A stretch of 64,000 nucleotides of DNA from contig JAPPMM010000052.1 of the NCBI GenBank assembly GCA_028819075.1, forward strand, positions 62,001 to 126,000, in the 5' to 3' direction. The notes under the pieces are model-generated. The model was not told the origin of the DNA, made no database searches, and saw only the letters and a list, made by a program, of their open reading frames with translations. The stretch is from Gammaproteobacteria bacterium (GTDB taxonomy: Bacteria; Gemmatimonadota; Gemmatimonadetes; Longimicrobiales; Gaopeijiaceae). Made by a program: the position numbers and the translations under genes. Shown piece after piece: positions 44,385 to 51,784 of this stretch (position 1 is its first letter; each line of letters begins with the position of its first letter).

Positions 44385-44630
44385 CGTGAGCGGCTCGGGC
44401 TCGGCTTCCGCCTTGCCGTTGGGCGCGTCGATGAAGCCCGCGGCGAACTCGTCCGCCTGCTTCTTCGCCCTCACCCAGTCCCGGTGCCCCAGCGACCGGG
44501 TGAGCCTCCGACCGTTCGCGCGCCACTCTATCTGGAAGTTGCCGGTCTTCGGGTCGGGAAAGATCCTCACCCGGTTTCGGCCCCATTCGCCGGCGCCGTA
44601 CGAGCGCAGACTTCGTTTCGTGCGTGCCAT
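44385..44630 (-). pseudogene. truncated integrase 5' end, remnant 2
   Basis: From the ATG at 44630, about 82 codons match the N-terminus of the intact integrase nearly residue for residue (MARTKRSLRSYGAGEWGRN through FIDAPNGK and AEPEPLTLE). Similarity then stops abruptly at about 44385 and the frame runs on as unrelated antisense of the nuclease gene. The 5' untranslated sequence and the att-like motif upstream are also conserved. The core-binding and catalytic domains are missing. Confidence 0.8.
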
Positions 44631-44655
44631 CGTTCGATTCCTCTCTCGATTCGAT

Positions 44656-44672
44656 GGATTGCACGATCTGCA
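44656..44672 (+). repeat. att-like 17-mer, copy 2
   Basis: GGATTGCACGATCTGCA, two differences from copies 1 and 3, at the same place upstream of the truncated integrase start. Confidence 0.5.
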
Positions 44673-45354
44673 CGTTCGGAACCTCGCGCCGCTCGGGCGC
44701 GTCGTCCAGAGTCGGCGGCTCGGCCGGTCTTGGGCGCGGGCGCGCCCATCGCCACGCGGATCGTCTGGAAACGGTCGATCCAGACGTGGTTTCGGCGTAT
44801 CTACGGGCTCTAGGATCGCCCAGGCTCGACGATCTCGGGTCTCCGAGGGGTACGGGTCGGGTGAGAATCGCCTTCGAGCACAGCCTCGACGAGGAACCGG
44901 GGATCTCGAAGCGAACCGCGCACACGGTTTCCTGCCGGGGACGGCCCACCTGGCGCTTGCCGCAGGACCCGCACCGCCGTTTCCTCACCGAATCCCGTTC
45001 GAGGCTCCGACGATTTGCTCTGATCTGGCAATCGGTCGCAGCTGGCGGGCTGACGCGCTTCGCTTGTCCACCAACGTTCGGGCCCCGGGAGACTCGTCAT
45101 CCGAACGCGGGTCCGATTCCGCCGCCCCTCCCTGACAACCCACCATGCAGCTTTGGTCGGCTACGGCGGGGTGTAAGCGGCCGGGCCGCCGAGTTGTGAA
45201 GTCAGCGCCCCGGCCGGAGGGGCGGGCTTTGCCCGTCCCGGAGGCCCGGGGAACCGGCGCCGAGGCGGCGGGGCCGACCAGCCGGTCTGGCCAACCGGTC
45301 CTCCGCCGCCTCGTAGCGGCGCTCGACACCCTTCCGGGACGGATTGATGCTGCT
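44673..45354. other. 682-bp stretch without a supported gene
   Basis: Reading frames are open on both strands because of high GC, but none carries a domain. One minus frame near 44900-44988 has a C-x-x-C (RCGSCGKRQ) that is not convincing. From about 45220 the sequence is dense in inverted repeats: GGGCGGG/CCCGTCC, then ACCGGCGCCGAGGCGGCGG and its partner. A stretch around 45235-45275 recurs at about 48628-48665. Confidence 0.5.
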
Positions 45355-45441
45355 GGAGCGACCCCTTGGAGGCGGGGACGAGGGTGTGAAACCACGCTCG
45401 GCCCTACGCCGTACCGAGCCCTCGGCGAGGGGGGTCGCTCC
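45355..45441. repeat. cloverleaf-like inverted-repeat element, copy 2
   Basis: GGAGCGACCCC (45355-45365) pairs with GGGGTCGCTCC (45431-45441) around a 65-base interior, nearly the same spacing as copy 1. The interior contains GCTCGG/CCGAGC and CCTC/GAGG hairpins. The flank GGATTGATG...CTG before the left arm also occurs, inverted, beside copy 1 (CATCAATCC at about 40238), which identifies the two as one family in opposite orientations. Confidence 0.6.
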
Positions 45442-45667
45442 CGTCACGGCACCTGTCGCCGGTGTGCCACCGCGCAACCGGCGGTGGTACCGCAAGACAC
45501 TGCCGCGCCAGCGGATGCGCAGGAAGGCCGGCGTGAATCGCCGGAGGGTTGAAGTGTGAATCGCCCCCCACCGTCGTTCTCACACTACGGTGCGGCGTAG
45601 GCGGGGGCGCCAAAGGCCGCGGTGAACGCGCCCGGCCCCCGACGATTCGGCTTGCGTGCCAGCCCAA

Positions 45668-45904
45668 TTAGTCGGGCGATCCGCTGCAAGCTCGGACACC
45701 GACGACAGCGACATCCGCGAGCATGGCGAGCACTAGGATCAGTAGGCCCATCACCGCCGCGACGGCGTTCTTTCGCCGATCCGTAGTGGTCAGCTTACGA
45801 TCAGGAGGAATTAGCTCCAGCCATACGGCAACCCTGATCCATCGCTGCATGGCGGATGGGTGGCCGGCCTCCATACCTACCCTCTCCAAGACGTCCTCCT
45901 CCAT
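45668..45904 (-). CDS. possible small membrane protein
   Basis: 78 residues, with one transmembrane helix near residues 47-70 (AVAAVMGLLILVLAMLADVAVVGV) after a charged segment. The ATG at 45874 has a better upstream GGAGAGGG than the one at 45904. No family. Moderately likely to be real because of the coherent hydrophobic segment. Confidence 0.35.
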   Translation of the reverse strand: MEEDVLERVGMEAGHPSAMQRWIRVAVWLELIPPDRKLTTTDRRKNAVAAVMGLLILVLAMLADVAVVGVRACSGSPD

Positions 45905-46246
45905 ACGGTCTTGCTACGGCAAGGTCGGCGAAGCTCTCCCGCGGAACGCCATACGCACCGAGGAGCACGCCCACAAGCTCAGCTTCGGCGACGGTGTAGT
46001 ACCAGATTCCACAGGCCACGCTTCAACCCCTCGGTCCTCGTCGGACCAGCAAATGACGCCGATGAGGTGGGTGGGCACCTCCCGCCCAGTCTATTTCCCG
46101 CACCACGCTCCGTTTCACGCGGAGGTACTCGTCGACGAATCTGTCCACATGCTCGGTTAGAACTCCACGGATGTACTGGCGATCATTGCCGTGCGTCGCG
46201 CGCGGGTGCGCGGCGGTTGCGGGTCCTGCGGCGTCGGGATGCTAGG
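45905..46246 (-). other. possible decayed gene, minus strand
   Basis: Three minus-strand frames in succession show coding-like pieces: EHVDRFVDEYLRVKRSVV, then HLIGVICWSDEDRGVEAW, then GIWYYTVAEAELVGVLLGAYG. None is open throughout. This suggests a frameshifted gene of unknown family; I cannot confirm it. Confidence 0.3.
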
Positions 46247-46717
46247 TCACGAACGACACCTGCACCGCCCGTCAAAGACACAACGATCGGCCAAGTGTTC
46301 GACGCGCTCGCGCTTGTTCTTTCCGTCCGGACACTCCACCCACTGCACGGACAGCCCGTCAATGGCGTCGAGGGTCGCGTTCAGCGCCTCGATCTCGGTC
46401 GGATCGCTGGGGTCGATTTCGTAGGAGGACCACCCGCGTCCGTCGCGCTGATCCTTCGCCACCTTGTTCACCAGGTTGACTCCACCGACAGAAGGACGCG
46501 GTTTCCACCCAGGATTGTCGATCCGGGCACCGACAACCTGATAGCGAAGCCGCTCGCGGAGATCGCTGGTCTCGCCAACATAGACTCGCAACCCGTCGGC
46601 ATTCGTGAATCGGTACACGCCGGGCGCGGCCGGAATCAGTTGCTCGAAGGAGTGCCAGTCCCGGACCCGATACGCTCTCGCCGCCTGCAACTCTCGCACA
46701 AGCGCCATGGCCTTCAC
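46247..46717 (-). CDS. GIY-YIG-like nuclease-fold protein
   Basis: 156 residues from GTG 46717 (GAGGAGG 8 bases upstream). The GIY-YIG signature is visible as PGVYRF at residues 32-37 and VYVGETSDLRERLR at 45-58, where the Arg after the second strand is the usual catalytic residue. The remainder (VNKVAKDQRDGRGWSSYEIDPSDPTEIEALNATLDAI) is helical, ending with a Cys-containing tail. Single-domain GIY-YIG proteins of this kind often travel with mobile elements. A barrel-protein remnant lies directly upstream. Confidence 0.7.
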   Translation of the reverse strand: MKAMALVRELQAARAYRVRDWHSFEQLIPAAPGVYRFTNADGLRVYVGETSDLRERLRYQVVGARIDNPGWKPRPSVGGVNLVNKVAKDQRDGRGWSSYEIDPSDPTEIEALNATLDAIDGLSVQWVECPDGKNKRERVEHLADRCVFDGRCRCRS

Positions 46718-46735
46718 GTAGCTATCCTCCTCACC

Positions 46736-46930
46736 CCAGCGGAATCCCGAACCCCGCCGTCGCCGTGAAGGCTGCCCGTCATGGTGTACTCCTCGTCGAT
46801 CCCGAGGACCCCGTCCAGGTACATGACCTCCGCCCCGAAGTTCAGGCTGGCGGCCAGCGGGACCGTGAAGCCCGCGCCCGCGACGACGCTCGCGTCGTGG
46901 CGGCTCCACCGTCGCCAGGCTCCTAGGTTC
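46736..46930 (-). pseudogene. C-terminal remnant of an outer-membrane beta-barrel protein
   Basis: One minus frame reads SVVAGAGFTVPLAASLNFGAEVMYLDGVLGI, the strand-turn-strand pattern of small OMP barrels. After a one-base shift it continues AFTATAGFGIPLG followed by a stop, a typical barrel terminus. The N-terminal part is absent. The GIY-YIG start follows 19 bp after this stop. Confidence 0.55.
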
Positions 46931-46965
46931 ACTTAGTGCGATCAGGTAAACCATCCTTCATCGGT

Positions 46966-47358
46966 TCACTCTCCCGTAGGTGCCCCGTCAACCTCGTCCA
47001 GCAACGGCTTGCCCTCGATGGCGTTGCCGAGGATCAACGTCAGCCTTTGGTCCAGATCCTCGATCATGGACGCATAGCGGAGGAATTCCCTTGCGGACCG
47101 AACCATCTTCTCCCGAATCTTGCATTTGTAGTCAAGGGGGATGGCTACCGCCCGGAGAGTGACCGGGCGATCAGGTAGATGCGGAGGCGACACAACGTGA
47201 AGGAGAAAGTTGTGGCCGATGCTGGCCATGTCACGGGCGTGCTGTTCTCCCTCCCGCCGTACCTTTTCGAGATCCGCTTTGGATAAACCCGGAAGCGGCA
47301 CCCGCTTCTTCTCCTCTGCCACCACGTCGCCTTCGGTTGCGCGCCTCTTTTTGCTCAT
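46966..47358 (-). CDS. small protein of unknown function
   Basis: 130 residues from the ATG at 47358 (MSKKRRATEGDVVAEEKKRVP). A basic/acidic helical N-terminus is followed by DLEKVRREGEQHARDMASIGHNFLLHVV, PVTLRAVAIPLDYKCKIREKMVRSAREFLRYASMIEDLDQRL and an acidic end. No family recognised. AGGAGCG lies upstream. It is embedded between two integrase remnants as cargo. The longer frame to 47499 overlaps the integrase remnant and is rejected. Confidence 0.55.
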   Translation of the reverse strand: MSKKRRATEGDVVAEEKKRVPLPGLSKADLEKVRREGEQHARDMASIGHNFLLHVVSPPHLPDRPVTLRAVAIPLDYKCKIREKMVRSAREFLRYASMIEDLDQRLTLILGNAIEGKPLLDEVDGAPTGE

Positions 47359-47432
47359 GGCCTCACGCTCCTGTATGCATCCCCGTTCCGAATCCCAGCC
47401 GCCCGCAACTCCGCGATCCGTTCCGCCACCGA

Positions 47433-47543
47433 CCGCCACTCGATCTGGAAGATGCCGGTCTTGGGATCGGGGAACACTCTCACCCGGTTCCGGCCCCACT
47501 CGCCAGCGCCGTAGCTCCGACGACTTCGTTTCGTGCGTGCCAT
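47433..47543 (-). pseudogene. truncated integrase 5' end, remnant 3
   Basis: Thirty-seven codons from the ATG at 47543 match the integrase N-terminus (MARTKRSRRSYGAGEWGRN... to FQIEWR). The frame then switches to an unrelated 25-residue tail ending at 47355. The break point differs from remnant 2. Upstream sequence including the att-like motif is conserved. Confidence 0.8.
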
Positions 47544-47564
47544 CGTTCGATTCCCTCGATTGAT

Positions 47565-47581
47565 GGACTGCACGATCTGCG
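47565..47581 (+). repeat. att-like 17-mer, copy 3
   Basis: GGACTGCACGATCTGCG, identical to copy 1 and at the same distance class upstream of the truncated integrase start. Confidence 0.6.
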
Positions 47582-48047
47582 CAACGGAAGCTCGCCGGAC
47601 GAGGAGCTCTCCGCCAGAGGGCGTGACCTCCGGGTGTCGGCCCATCCCGCCCTTTGGGGGCTAGTCAGTCAGGCATCCACGGCGGTGCCGCGCCCCGTTC
47701 GCGCGGAGGCGGACGATCCGAACGCCCGGCCGCTCGGCTGGGTTCCCAACATGCGTGGGTCCGTGGTAGAATTGATGGGCGGGGGGACGGACTGGCTGGA
47801 GACGCTGGGCGCGAAAGCCGCCCCCATTTGGAGATCGCGGAGCAATGATCCCGGTCCGCGACTTGTTGCACTCTCACGGATCGCTGCCACGCCTTGGAGC
47901 ACGCGAGGTGTCAGTGTGCATGGCGCGGGCACGAGGCTACAACCCCAAGGAGCCGTGGCGGCGAAAACCAGACGCCATTCCTGTTCACTGGTCCAGCCCC
48001 GTTTGTCTGCCGCGATTCGTCCATCCTGATCGGCAAGGAATCAGATC
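47582..48047. other. 466-bp stretch without a supported gene
   Basis: Nothing recognised apart from GC-rich frames without domains. It separates the att-like motif from the next cargo gene. Confidence 0.4.
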
Positions 48048-48509
48048 ATGTCCCCCAATGAATGGCATCTGCGACCGAACGTTTGGCATCCGGTCTGGAA
48101 GTCCGCGACATGGGATAGCGCTGTTGATCGTTTTCGGAGTATCGACGATGCGTTCTTGGCTGCTTCCGCGAAGGAAGCTCATTTCGCGTCCGACTTCGAG
48201 AAGCCTGTTCGCTCGCTTCGGCGGGTGGTGGACGCCGTTTGGCGTGACGGCCTTGCCGTGATCGAAGCGGCGGAAGAAGCGTATCCGCTTTCCGGTGCCC
48301 CGCCTGGCCGTTACGGGTTGGGGAGTGTGAGCAGCGAGAAGTCTCAGCAGGTTCGGGCGCGCATCGCGAGGGAACTCGCGACGGCCCACTTCGACTTGTC
48401 CAACGGGCGGATCTTCCAAGCGTCTCATCGAGTCGCGAGAGCGCGTTGGCTACTCGAAAGGAACGGGGAGCGAGCGTATCATTCGCTCAGACGTCGATCG
48501 TTGGGGTAG
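48048..48509 (+). CDS. small cytoplasmic protein of unknown function
   Basis: 153 residues, mostly helical (DSAVDRFRSIDDAFLAASAKEAHFASDFEKPVRSLRRVVDAVWRDGLAVIEAAEEAY, then RIARELATAHFDLSNGRIFQASHRVARARWLLERNGE). No family recognised. AAGGA lies about 8 bases before the ATG. Island cargo, plus strand. Confidence 0.5.
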   Translation: MSPNEWHLRPNVWHPVWKSATWDSAVDRFRSIDDAFLAASAKEAHFASDFEKPVRSLRRVVDAVWRDGLAVIEAAEEAYPLSGAPPGRYGLGSVSSEKSQQVRARIARELATAHFDLSNGRIFQASHRVARARWLLERNGERAYHSLRRRSLG

Positions 48510-49529
48510 AGCTGATTCCCTGCAGTTGTCTCTGGCAACGTCAGGTGCTAAAGCCGTTGGGTTGGCCCTCCTTCCGTCCGGGGTAGGGTGGGGACTCGAC
48601 CCCGGCGGGAGGAACGGACGGAGTCCGTCCCGGAGGCCGGGGGACCGGCGCCGAAGCGGCGGCGACGCCGACCACGCCGCTCGCCGGTCACTCCGCGGAC
48701 TCAGCCGCGAAGCCGACGGGCGTCGACCGGCGGTGATCGGTCGGCGGCCGGGAGGACACCTGGCGACTGGCCGACCGGGGGGGACCTTCGGACCCCCAAC
48801 CGCGAACGCTGCCGGCGCGGGGTTTGTGCCGGGGTCAGAGGGGGCGCGGCCCCCCGCCAGCCTCCGCAGGGGACGCACGGAGTGTGGCCCCAAGGAGTAA
48901 GCTGCTGGGCTGGCTGGCTGGGCTGGACCACGAAACGGGCGTCGGAGAAGCCCGTGGGGGCCGCGTCCGGGACCCGGCGACCGCAGCCGCCGACGCGGGG
49001 CAGGAGCACGTCGGCGAGCGCTCCGGGAAACCCGTTCAAGCGGCCCTCGCGCAAGCGCGGCTGGCGGTCACGCGGAGGCCGGTTCGGCGAACGAGCCCGC
49101 AAGCGCCCATGTCGATGGACACGGGCACCGGTTCCGCCCTGGGGTGGATCAACCTGACTACGCGCGACTCCTCCGGTGCTTCGCGTCGTTCGCTCGTGCT
49201 GCCCTTCACGCTTCGGTGACCCGAAGGGCGGCATCCTACGACTCTCGCGTGCCATGGGTTTCAATCCGGCCGTCGGGAACGAAAGCTGCCGATGCCGATC
49301 CGCGCCCAATCTCGGGCTCAAGAACTGGTCCGAAGGAACTCGGGGTGAAGCGGGGGCGGCCCGGTAAACGGAAAGAGGTCCAGCTCCGGTCGCGCCCCGG
49401 CGTGCGCCACTACAACCTGCACACCGATACCCCGGATGCTGGCACGGTCTCCTCGCCGACCAGGGCCCGAGCGACCAGCGCGATCAACCCAAGCCCGATC
49501 GCCCGTCCAGCCGAAGGGATCAGCTTTCG
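48510..49529. repeat. 1-kb non-coding GC-rich region with inverted repeats (structured element 3)
   Basis: No frame has a domain. At 48578-48607 CCGGGGT and ACCCCGG form a hairpin; at about 48613-48627 ACGGA and TCCGT form another. The block GTCCCGGAGGCC plus ACCGGCGCCGA at about 48627-48655 matches 45234-45263 near element copy 2. A core of the dispersed repeat (GCCGATGCCGATCCGCG) lies at 49287-49303. It is probably debris or a structured RNA of the same element family. Confidence 0.45.
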
Positions 49530-49900
49530 CGGGCGCTCGATGCCGGGGCGGCGGGCTTATCTCAACAAAGTCGGTGGCCGATACGGACCTCATCGTGGCG
49601 ATCGAAGCCCTGGTGCGAGGGCATTCCTACCCTCCGGCGCCGTGGCGCTGCGCTTCTCGCTCGCCGCCAACGCAGCCCTGTCCGGGAGGCGCCCGGGCTG
49701 GAAGCTCTGTCGGCGCAGGAATGCACGGCGATCCAGTTGTACGCCAGCGGGTTGACGGCCCAGAGGATGTTCGTCAGTCCGAAGACGGTCGGGGGGTACT
49801 TGGCGCGCGCGCGGCGCAAGCTGGGCCTGACCGGCCGCACCGACATCCTGCGGTTCGCTCTCGAGAGCGGGCTGTTGCGCGGCAACGAACGGGAGTAGAC
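49530..49900 (+). pseudogene. decayed LuxR-type response regulator
   Basis: Pieces in all three plus frames match the intact regulator at 59511-60167: LDAGAAG, YLNK, SVADTDLIVAIEALVRGHSY, then LSAQECTAIQLYASGLTA and RMFVSPKTVGGYLARARRKLGLTGRTDILRFALESGLL ending in a stop. There are at least three frameshifts and a small deletion in the helix-turn-helix. The receiver N-terminus is missing. Like the intact gene, it is directly followed by the conserved operator block, so the regulator-plus-promoter segment was duplicated. Confidence 0.75.
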
Positions 49901-49930
49901 GGCGGCACAACCGGCGGACCGCCGAAAGCT

Positions 49931-49996
49931 GTGACGGGATTCTCCCGTCATGGGAATCAGTAATTCTCCCGTCAGCAGTTGCGGGAATCTCCCGCT
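49931..49996 (+). promoter_or_regulatory. triple TCCCG operator block, promoter 1
   Basis: Palindrome TGACGGGA-TTC-TCCCGTCA (49931-49949), a half-site TCCCGTCA (49966-49973) and palindrome TTGCGGGA-ATC-TCCCGCTA (49978-49996). The TCCCG arms start 24 and 23 bp apart. The block ends 97 bp before the mini-protein start. The same spacing is found in two other promoters (59412-59477, 61361-61426), which supports binding by one regulator, most simply the nearby LuxR-type response regulator. Confidence 0.75.
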
Positions 49997-50093
49997 AACG
50001 TCGGGTCGCGGTACCGCGCATCTTTATCCCAAGCGCCGGAAAGGCGGTCCCGTCGGATGCGGGGCACCGAAGAACTCAACCAAGGAGGATCAA

Positions 50094-50312
50094 ATGCTGA
50101 ATCGTACCGGGCGGCTTGCCGCGGCTATCGTCATCATGGCCGGCTTGTTGTTCTTGGCCATTCCGCAGTCGGCCGTGGCGAACAGCGCGTTCGGCTGCAG
50201 TGACCCGCCTCCCACCGACTGCTGCGTCCCCACCAAGTTATGCGACAGCGGATCGTATTGCTGCTTCTTCGAAGGGAGCGGCGGCCCCAAGTTCTGTGGC
50301 TGCGAGAGATAG
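50094..50312 (+). CDS. secreted 8-cysteine mini-protein, type A
   Basis: 72 residues. A Sec signal (MLNRTGRLAAAIVIMAGLLFLAIPQSAVA) leaves a mature peptide of about 42 residues starting NSAFGC. Its cysteine pattern is C-x7-CC-x5-C-x5-CC-x10-C-x-C, eight in total, enough for four disulfides. AAGGAGG sits 5 bases before the ATG. It is the first gene after operator block 1 and is followed by a strong hairpin and a dsbA-like gene, which fits an abundant, oxidatively folded export product. No known family is recognised; toxin, bacteriocin, signal and structural roles all remain open. Confidence 0.75.
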   Translation: MLNRTGRLAAAIVIMAGLLFLAIPQSAVANSAFGCSDPPPTDCCVPTKLCDSGSYCCFFEGSGGPKFCGCER

Positions 50313-50344
50313 GTAGTCAGGAAGAAGGCAAGCGCATCCGGAGA

Positions 50345-50381
50345 CTTGGGGGGACACCGACGGTCGGTGCCCCCCCCCAAG
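50345..50381 (+). terminator. intercistronic hairpin between mini-protein and dsbA-like gene
   Basis: CTTGGGGGG, CACCGA, loop CGG, TCGGTG and CCCCCCCAAG form a stem of about 15 bp with one internal mismatch. It lies 33 bp after the mini-protein stop with no promoter evident before the next gene. An attenuator or stabilising 3' hairpin here would raise mini-protein output over the downstream enzymes. Confidence 0.6.
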
Positions 50382-50425
50382 CGGCGGCGCTTTCGATTTC
50401 GTTTATTCGGCATTCGGAGGGTTTC

Positions 50426-51082
50426 ATGCGGTCGAGATTGACGAAGGCCCTTGACCTCGTTCTAGTGGCCTGCGCCGTTTTGATGACGTGGGCTGTCGTG
50501 CGTAGTCTTATGCTTTCCCCCGAGGTTATCGATGGCGCCACAGCTTTCGAGGGGTGGAAGCAAGACTTGATGTTTGACCGGCGAATCGGGTTGGCGGATG
50601 CTCCGTACAGGCTGGTTGTGTGGTTCGACTATCAGTGCCCTGCATGCCGTCGGTTTGAGGGAGAACTCGACTTGGCGCGTCAAGAGTTGGGCGACAGTCT
50701 CGCGGTCATATACCGCCATTTTCCGTTGACCGGGCACGCTCTTGCGTTCGAGGCCGCGGTCGCGGCGGAGTGTGCACGCGAGCAGGGCCGTTTCCCGGAG
50801 ATGCATGAGGCACTCTTCGGCGATCCACTGAATGGTGAGTCTTTGCCTCTGTCATCGCTCATGGCAGAGAGCGACATTCCGGACTCGACTTCCTTTGGGG
50901 CGTGCATGTCCGACCTTGCCTCGGCGGCGAGGGCAGCCGTACGCACGGACCTAGCACGTGTCCGTACACTGAGCGTTCGCGGCACGCCTGCTCTCCAGAT
51001 CGGCGATCGCATCGCCACCGGCGGAGTCACGGCTGGGGAGCTGGTGGAGCGCGTCCGCGAGGCAGCGGACCCGAGTCGCTGA
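50426..51082 (+). CDS. membrane-anchored DsbA-family thiol:disulfide protein
   Basis: 218 residues. One N-terminal membrane helix (about 10-28) anchors a periplasmic thioredoxin fold. The active site is C71-P-A-C74 in VVWFDYQCPACRRFEGEL. The helical insert contains YRHFPLTGHALAFEAAVAAECAREQGRFPEMHEALFG, a DsbA hallmark, and the cis-Pro loop is SVRGTPALQIG near residue 190. It probably oxidises cysteines of exported proteins, most likely the preceding mini-protein. GGAGG is 5 bases before the ATG. A second such protein lies at 63126. Confidence 0.88.
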   Translation: MRSRLTKALDLVLVACAVLMTWAVVRSLMLSPEVIDGATAFEGWKQDLMFDRRIGLADAPYRLVVWFDYQCPACRRFEGELDLARQELGDSLAVIYRHFPLTGHALAFEAAVAAECAREQGRFPEMHEALFGDPLNGESLPLSSLMAESDIPDSTSFGACMSDLASAARAAVRTDLARVRTLSVRGTPALQIGDRIATGGVTAGELVERVREAADPSR

Positions 51083-51161
51083 CGTTGATCCCTTGCCGGT
51101 GCCGGTGGGAAGTCCGACCGTGGATCACATCGTGCCCGTTTCATTGGAGGATTCAGAACCC

Positions 51162-51734
51162 ATGAAAAAACCTATGAGGATCCGATGCGGAGCTACGGCA
51201 CTCTACGTGGCCGTCGTCGGTTGCGCGCTGTGTGTTGCTGCTGTGCCTACGGTCGCTCAGGAGCCGCGCGCCGACACGGCTTCCGAGGGCCGCCGTACAC
51301 CCATTGATACCTGGATCGCCCGCCCCTACGAGATCGAGCTGTCGACCGAACAACTGAAGCGAGTTGACGAGCTCAGGACCGAGTACTTGGAAGAGTACGG
51401 CCAGTTGCGCGGGAATAACCAGATGGCGGTGGTGATGCAGGCTCTCGGGTTGGAAATGAAGTATAGGGAGCTGGTGCGGAGCCTGTTGACGCCGGAGCAG
51501 CAGAACTTATTCGATGTGAATGTTCGCAAAGGTGGATCAGCTGATGCGGCGTTCGAGCCGGTTTCCGGAAGGCGCGAGGGCGCGAATGCAATGCTCGCTC
51601 CAGATCACCATGTCAGGGGTTCGTGTCGGGAGATTTGTGTAAACGGCATCAGGCGGCGAAGCTCTGCTGACCGAGGTGACGGGGTTTCCGTCCTCGATGT
51701 TCCATGCTCGCCTACTCCTCTCCTCGTCGAGTAG
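51162..51734 (+). CDS. exported Spy/CpxP-like small protein
   Basis: 190 residues. A signal peptide (ATALYVAVVGCALCVAAVPTVAQ) precedes a helical domain with two L-(S/T)-x-E-Q-type motifs, ELSTEQLKRVDELRTEYLEEY and SLLTPEQQNLFDVN, the mark of Spy/CpxP-type periplasmic chaperone-like proteins. The last 65 residues show no family similarity and contain two extra cysteines, so the original stop may have been lost. GGAGG lies 11 bases upstream. Its placement in the mini-protein operon fits a folding helper. Confidence 0.6.
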   Translation: MKKPMRIRCGATALYVAVVGCALCVAAVPTVAQEPRADTASEGRRTPIDTWIARPYEIELSTEQLKRVDELRTEYLEEYGQLRGNNQMAVVMQALGLEMKYRELVRSLLTPEQQNLFDVNVRKGGSADAAFEPVSGRREGANAMLAPDHHVRGSCREICVNGIRRRSSADRGDGVSVLDVPCSPTPLLVE

Positions 51735-51784
51735 CTGGGGATCGTTGAAATTGTGGAAGCGCTCTTACTCTAAGGAGTTGCACT

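Noticed and set aside
44760..44988. Minus-strand frame with RCGSCGKRQ as a zinc-ribbon protein
   Set aside because: Only one C-x-x-C, no second pair at proper spacing, no ribosome site, and another frame is equally open.
45145..45552. Plus-strand frame of 135 codons
   Set aside because: Covers inverted repeats and the cloverleaf-like element; residue composition is that of repeat DNA.
40141..49060. Group II intron, retron or IscB/TnpB guide RNA as explanation for the GC-rich structured elements
   Set aside because: No reverse transcriptase, HNH or TnpB-like gene lies nearby and I could not match a known consensus.
48526..49321. Overlapping open frames in several phases
   Set aside because: All phases are open because of GC content; no domain or start signal. 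Treated as a non-coding structured region.
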